Source: an uncultured Oligoflexia bacterium | Lineage (GTDB): Bacteria; Bdellovibrionota; Bacteriovoracia; Bacteriovoracales; Bacteriovoracaceae | Reading direction: 5' to 3' | NCBI GenBank assembly: GCA_950060715.1 | Contig: CATLVA010000043.1 | Location: forward strand, 1 to 8,685 | DNA length: 8,685 nucleotides | Shown here: positions 6,049 to 8,685 of the stretch, one piece after another | Layout of the letters: each line of letters starts with the position of its first letter | How positions within the stretch are numbered: position 1 is the first letter of the stretch | Program-made: the position numbers and the translations under genes | The notes under the pieces: generated by a model | What the model was told of the DNA's origin: nothing | Seen by the model: the letters and a program-made list of their open reading frames with translations, nothing else | Database searches by the model: none

Positions 6049-7143
6049 ATGAAAAATATCTTTCTATTATTAATGCCTTTAGGAGTTATGAGTATGGGTT
6101 GTTCAACATTTGGATCAAAACCAAATGCAGAAAAAATTGAAGAGTATAAATCTTCTCAAAACTTCGATGCCACCGAAGAGAAGTTTCACAATCGAAGACC
6201 GAAGTTAGTTGAGGAGATGTACAAAAGAAATATGAGTTTTGGTGCTGTAGCGAAGTTTCTTTTTACTAATGTCGAAAATGCTAGACCACCAAAACTTATG
6301 CCAGAGACGAAGCCAGATTTAGAGCAATTCAAAAACAATACGGATAAGTTTAAAGCTATTTGGTTGGGGCATACAACCTTACTTCTTAATATTGAAGGGA
6401 CTACTGTTTTAGTTGATCCAGTCTTTTCTGGTTCTGCATCTCCAGTTTCGTTTACGACAAAGAGATTTCAGAAAACTCCATTATCACTTAATGAGCTCCC
6501 CCAAATTGATGTCGTTTTAATTTCTCATGATCACTACGACCATTTAGATATGGATTCCATTAGATTTTTTAAAGATAAAAAGACTAAGTTTGTCACACCA
6601 TTAGGAGTAGGATCTCATATTGAGAGTTGGGGAGTCCCTAATGATCGTATTATTGAGAGAGATTGGTGGCAAGATTATGAGTTTAATAATATTAAATTCA
6701 CAGCGACGCCAGCCCAACACTTTTCTGGTAGGGGGTTATTTGATCGCAATAGGACTCTTTGGGCTTCATGGGTAATCAAATCTGAAAATTATAATGCCTA
6801 TTTTAGTGGTGATTCTGGGTATGATAGTCATTTTGCAGATATTGGTGAGAAGTTTGGACCGTTTGATATCGCCTTTATGGAAACCGGACAATACAGTGAA
6901 AAATGGCCAGAGGTTCACATGCTTCCCGCACAAGCTGTTAAAGCCTTTAACGAGTTGAAAGCTAAAAAGTATTTTCCAGTACACTGGGGTATGTTTGTAT
7001 TGTCAGAGCATACATGGAATGATCCAATGAAAGATCTTTACCAAGAGGCGGCAAAAGAAAATGTTGAGATCCTCAATCCTATTTTAGGTGAGATTATTGA
7101 CTTAGATGAACCAAATCAATCCCAGAAATGGTGGAATTTTTAG
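6049..7143 (+). CDS. NAPE-PLD-like metallo-beta-lactamase-fold lipoprotein
   Basis: Starting at 6049 gives 364 residues. GGAGAG at 6040-6045 and a lipoprotein signal beginning at this Met support it over an open frame running back to a TTG at 5935. The signal ends in SMGC (Cys18; Ser at -3 is atypical), and Ser19 suggests outer-membrane sorting. The MBL domain follows from about residue 100: GHTTLLL, then the HDHYDH motif with His160, His162, Asp164 and His165, then His224 (AQHFSGRG), Asp255 (SGDSGY) and His312 (VHWGMF). All seven metal ligands expected for the NAPE-PLD/RomA-like branch (Lactamase_B_2) are present, so a two-metal phosphodiesterase or hydrolase acting at the envelope is likely. 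A phospholipid substrate is an inference. It forms an operon with csaA; the csaA ribosome binding site overlaps its stop. Paired dyads upstream suggest dedicated regulation. Confidence 0.9.
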   Translation: MKNIFLLLMPLGVMSMGCSTFGSKPNAEKIEEYKSSQNFDATEEKFHNRRPKLVEEMYKRNMSFGAVAKFLFTNVENARPPKLMPETKPDLEQFKNNTDKFKAIWLGHTTLLLNIEGTTVLVDPVFSGSASPVSFTTKRFQKTPLSLNELPQIDVVLISHDHYDHLDMDSIRFFKDKKTKFVTPLGVGSHIESWGVPNDRIIERDWWQDYEFNNIKFTATPAQHFSGRGLFDRNRTLWASWVIKSENYNAYFSGDSGYDSHFADIGEKFGPFDIAFMETGQYSEKWPEVHMLPAQAVKAFNELKAKKYFPVHWGMFVLSEHTWNDPMKDLYQEAAKENVEILNPILGEIIDLDEPNQSQKWWNF

Positions 7144-7151
7144 GAGAATAG

Positions 7152-7523
7152 ATGCACTTAGATTTCGATCCGAAAAGCGAACCTCAGGCTAATATTGAGT
7201 TCAATGACTTTCTAAAGGTTGATATACGTTTGGGAAAAATTATTGAAGTGAACGACTTCCCCGAAGCGAGAAAGCCAGCCTTTAAATTGAAAATTGATTT
7301 CGGAGAAGGTGTCGGAATTAAAAAGTCGAGTGCACAGATAACAACTCATTACACTAAGGGTTCTTTACTGGGTAAGCGTGTTTTGGCCGTGGTGAATTTT
7401 CCACCCAGGCAAATTGGAAAATTTATGTCAGAAGTTTTGGTTTTAGGACTATCTGATGAAGATGACCAAATTATTTTATTTGAAATGGATAAAGAGGTAC
7501 CTCTTGGAGCGAGGTTGCACTAA
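7152..7523 (+). CDS. csaA: CsaA-like tRNA-binding-domain protein
   Basis: The protein has 123 residues, slightly longer than the roughly 110 usual for CsaA/YgjH. The extra residues are an N-terminal tail (1 to about 14). The rest is a single tRNA-binding OB fold: FLKVDIRLGKI (20-30), KPAFKLKIDFG (41-51), KKSSAQIT (57-64) and the hallmark VNFPPRQIGKFMSEVLVLG (81-99). Family members form dimers, bind tRNA and have been described as export-related chaperones; this is family knowledge, not shown here. Its ribosome binding site AGGAG (7142-7146) overlaps the stop of the MBL gene, so the two are probably translationally coupled. The gene converges on the minus-strand gene with only 9 bases between them and no clear terminator. 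Confidence 0.92.
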   Translation: MHLDFDPKSEPQANIEFNDFLKVDIRLGKIIEVNDFPEARKPAFKLKIDFGEGVGIKKSSAQITTHYTKGSLLGKRVLAVVNFPPRQIGKFMSEVLVLGLSDEDDQIILFEMDKEVPLGARLH

Positions 7524-7532
7524 GGAATCTTA

Positions 7533-8111
7533 TCATTTTTGCAGTAGGAGTTTTGATCTCTCTATCTGAGATTTAATGGCTTTAACTTTGCTTTGGTCAG
7601 GTAGAGAAAGATTGAGAGCCTCTTCTTCATTATTAGAGGTTTCATGATTCCAGGTAATAATTATCTTTGGAGGTAGTTGTTCTATTTTTGCCAAGAGGTA
7701 ACGATAGCTCATCTTGTTTGCCTTAATTTCGCTTGCGCTTTTTTGACGATTTGTACCGGGAAGTAGGGAGTACCAGAAGTAGCCCTCATTTTCTTTCCAG
7801 CTATAAAGTTCAGCGCCTTTTAAGAATTGCTCTTTATTCGTTGAAGGATAAGGAGGTAGATGAGGCTGGCAGTAGCTACCTAGAACGATTTTGGGGTTGA
7901 ATTGTTTTTCAATCTTCGCCATTTGCTTTTTGGTACAAGCTGCAATTTCTTGATCGAGGACTTCACACACAGATCTATTTTGATAACTTCTAAGTGATGC
8001 GCTTTCCAATAACTCTAAATACTTGCCTGAGGCTTGTGCTAGCTCCAAGTTACAAGCTGAATATGAAAAGCTTAAAGGCAAAAAAACAAGAATTAGTAGT
8101 AATAATTTCAT
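7533..8111 (-). CDS. Exported protein of unknown function with ELYSW/GTNR block
   Basis: The protein has 192 residues. A strong signal peptide (residues 1-19, LLLLILVFLPL core) ends before Cys20. Tyr at -3 makes a lipobox doubtful, so signal peptidase I cleavage is more likely. Four cysteines (20, 49, 59, 81) in the mature N-terminal part suggest disulfides. Residues about 97-155 contain a block, KGAELYSW, then YSLLPGTNR, then LPPKIIITW, that resembles a short conserved segment of unnamed bacterial proteins I cannot name. The C-terminus is helical and charged. No catalytic motif is seen. The gene stands alone on the minus strand, convergent with csaA and divergent from the small exported protein. 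The ribosome binding site is weak. Confidence 0.72.
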   Translation of the reverse strand: MKLLLLILVFLPLSFSYSACNLELAQASGKYLELLESASLRSYQNRSVCEVLDQEIAACTKKQMAKIEKQFNPKIVLGSYCQPHLPPYPSTNKEQFLKGAELYSWKENEGYFWYSLLPGTNRQKSASEIKANKMSYRYLLAKIEQLPPKIIITWNHETSNNEEEALNLSLPDQSKVKAIKSQIERSKLLLQK

Positions 8112-8250
8112 AGTTTTATTCTTTCAGATAAGTCAGTTGAGGTCAAAAAACATGCCGGAGCAATATTCAAGGTAATTTATTCAATTTATATTTAGTGGCC
8201 CTATCCAATCTGTTGTTTTTACTCTACATAAGAGGGGAAAAATAACCCTT

Positions 8251-8256
8251 AAGGAG
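8251..8256 (+). promoter_or_regulatory. Strong ribosome binding site AAGGAG
   Basis: A full AAGGAG lies 5 bases ahead of the start codon of the small exported protein. It is the best Shine-Dalgarno match in the window and fixes that start. A weak hairpin (AGGG at 8233-8236 with CCCT at 8246-8249) precedes it. The rest of the 150-base gap (8112-8261) shows only AT-rich promoter-like sequence, for example TATATT at 8187-8192. Confidence 0.8.
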
Positions 8257-8261
8257 TAACC

Positions 8262-8624
8262 ATGCGTTTATTAGCCGTTTTAACTGTTCTTGTTTCTCAA
8301 TTAGCTTTTGCAAACCCAGAAACTTATACCGTAACTTATTCAGATGAAATCATCGAAATTAATGACCAATATAATTTTGAAGAACTTGAAAGCATGAAAG
8401 TTGAGATTGTGAGACTTATGACTAAAGCTTGTCCAAAGTCCGCTGCTAACTTAAATATTCAGTTAGTAAATTTAGATGTCGATTTATTTGTAAGTTGGAA
8501 CACTTGGGTTATCCAAAACGCTGAGGTGGAAGCTGTCGCTGCTATCGAAGTAACTTTTTGGCAAGCTCCAGGATCTTACAAGATTGATAAGTTTGAATTA
8601 TACAGAAAAAGCTGTCAGCTTTAA
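8262..8624 (+). CDS. Small exported protein of unknown function
   Basis: The protein has 120 residues. A clean signal peptide is cut after AFA (residues 15-17), leaving a mature protein of about 103 residues. The mature part is acidic and strand-rich, with one helix (FEELESMKVEIVRLMTKAC), and two cysteines (57 and 118) that could form a disulfide linking the helix end to the C-terminus. No catalytic motif, lipobox or membrane segment is seen, and I do not recognise a family. The unusually strong ribosome binding site suggests high translation of a periplasmic or secreted product. It is monocistronic and followed by a GC-rich hairpin. Confidence 0.75.
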   Translation: MRLLAVLTVLVSQLAFANPETYTVTYSDEIIEINDQYNFEELESMKVEIVRLMTKACPKSAANLNIQLVNLDVDLFVSWNTWVIQNAEVEAVAAIEVTFWQAPGSYKIDKFELYRKSCQL

Positions 8625-8634
8625 TATAAAACCG

Positions 8635-8658
8635 GAGCCGAGTTTTGTTACTCGGCTC
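8635..8658 (+). terminator. Perfect 9-bp hairpin after the small exported-protein gene
   Basis: The arms GAGCCGAGT (8635-8643) and ACTCGGCTC (8650-8658) enclose a 6-base loop, 10 bases after the stop codon. The stem is GC-rich in an AT-rich background. The plus-strand flank (TAGTATATTG) is not a T tract; on the minus strand CGGTTTTAT follows, a better but still poor tail. It could be a 3' stabilising stem or a weak terminator in either direction. Confidence 0.55.
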
Positions 8659-8685
8659 TAGTATATTGCAGTGGAAGTTCTCTTT

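Overview
The window is AT-rich and gene-dense, with no stretch longer than about 300 bases lacking a gene. I see no tRNA, rRNA, CRISPR array, insertion sequence, prophage gene or integration site. Several traits point to a Gram-negative bacterium of the Bdellovibrio/Bacteriovorax (Bacteriovoracaceae-like) type: a TIGR02147/DUF4423-type regulator, five exported proteins with signal peptides or lipoboxes, one probable outer-membrane barrel, an RRM protein and low GC. The taxonomic call is an inference from gene families and composition, not from a marker gene.

Region 1 (1-2913) is a three-gene plus-strand operon. A TIGR02147-family regulator overlaps, by ATGA, a secreted protein that joins an HExxH (zincin-like) segment to a probable outer-membrane beta-barrel. 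This is followed 11 bases later by a lipoprotein whose second half resembles DNRLRE/CBM96-type carbohydrate-binding modules. A short leader ahead of the regulator can fold into two mutually exclusive hairpins. Together this looks like a self-contained, regulated cell-surface module.

Region 2 (2914-4358) holds a small RRM RNA-binding protein with its own promoter, then an exported NodB-type polysaccharide deacetylase. The deacetylase ends in a symmetrical terminator that it shares with the convergent SulP gene.

Region 3 (4356-7523) holds a minus-strand SulP/STAS anion transporter. Divergent from it is a two-gene operon encoding a NAPE-PLD-like metallo-beta-lactamase-fold lipoprotein and a CsaA-type tRNA-binding protein. 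The promoter region of this operon carries two 18-bp dyads of the form GTATACA-N4-TGTTTAC, spaced 52 bp apart. They are identical in their arms and differ only in the spacer, so they are probably a duplicated operator for a dimeric regulator.

Region 4 (7524-8685) has a minus-strand exported cysteine-containing protein that converges on csaA, then a small plus-strand exported protein of unknown function followed by a strong GC-rich hairpin. The most interesting items are the regulator/barrel-zincin/lipoprotein operon, the paired dyads ahead of the MBL gene and the alternative hairpin leader at the left edge.
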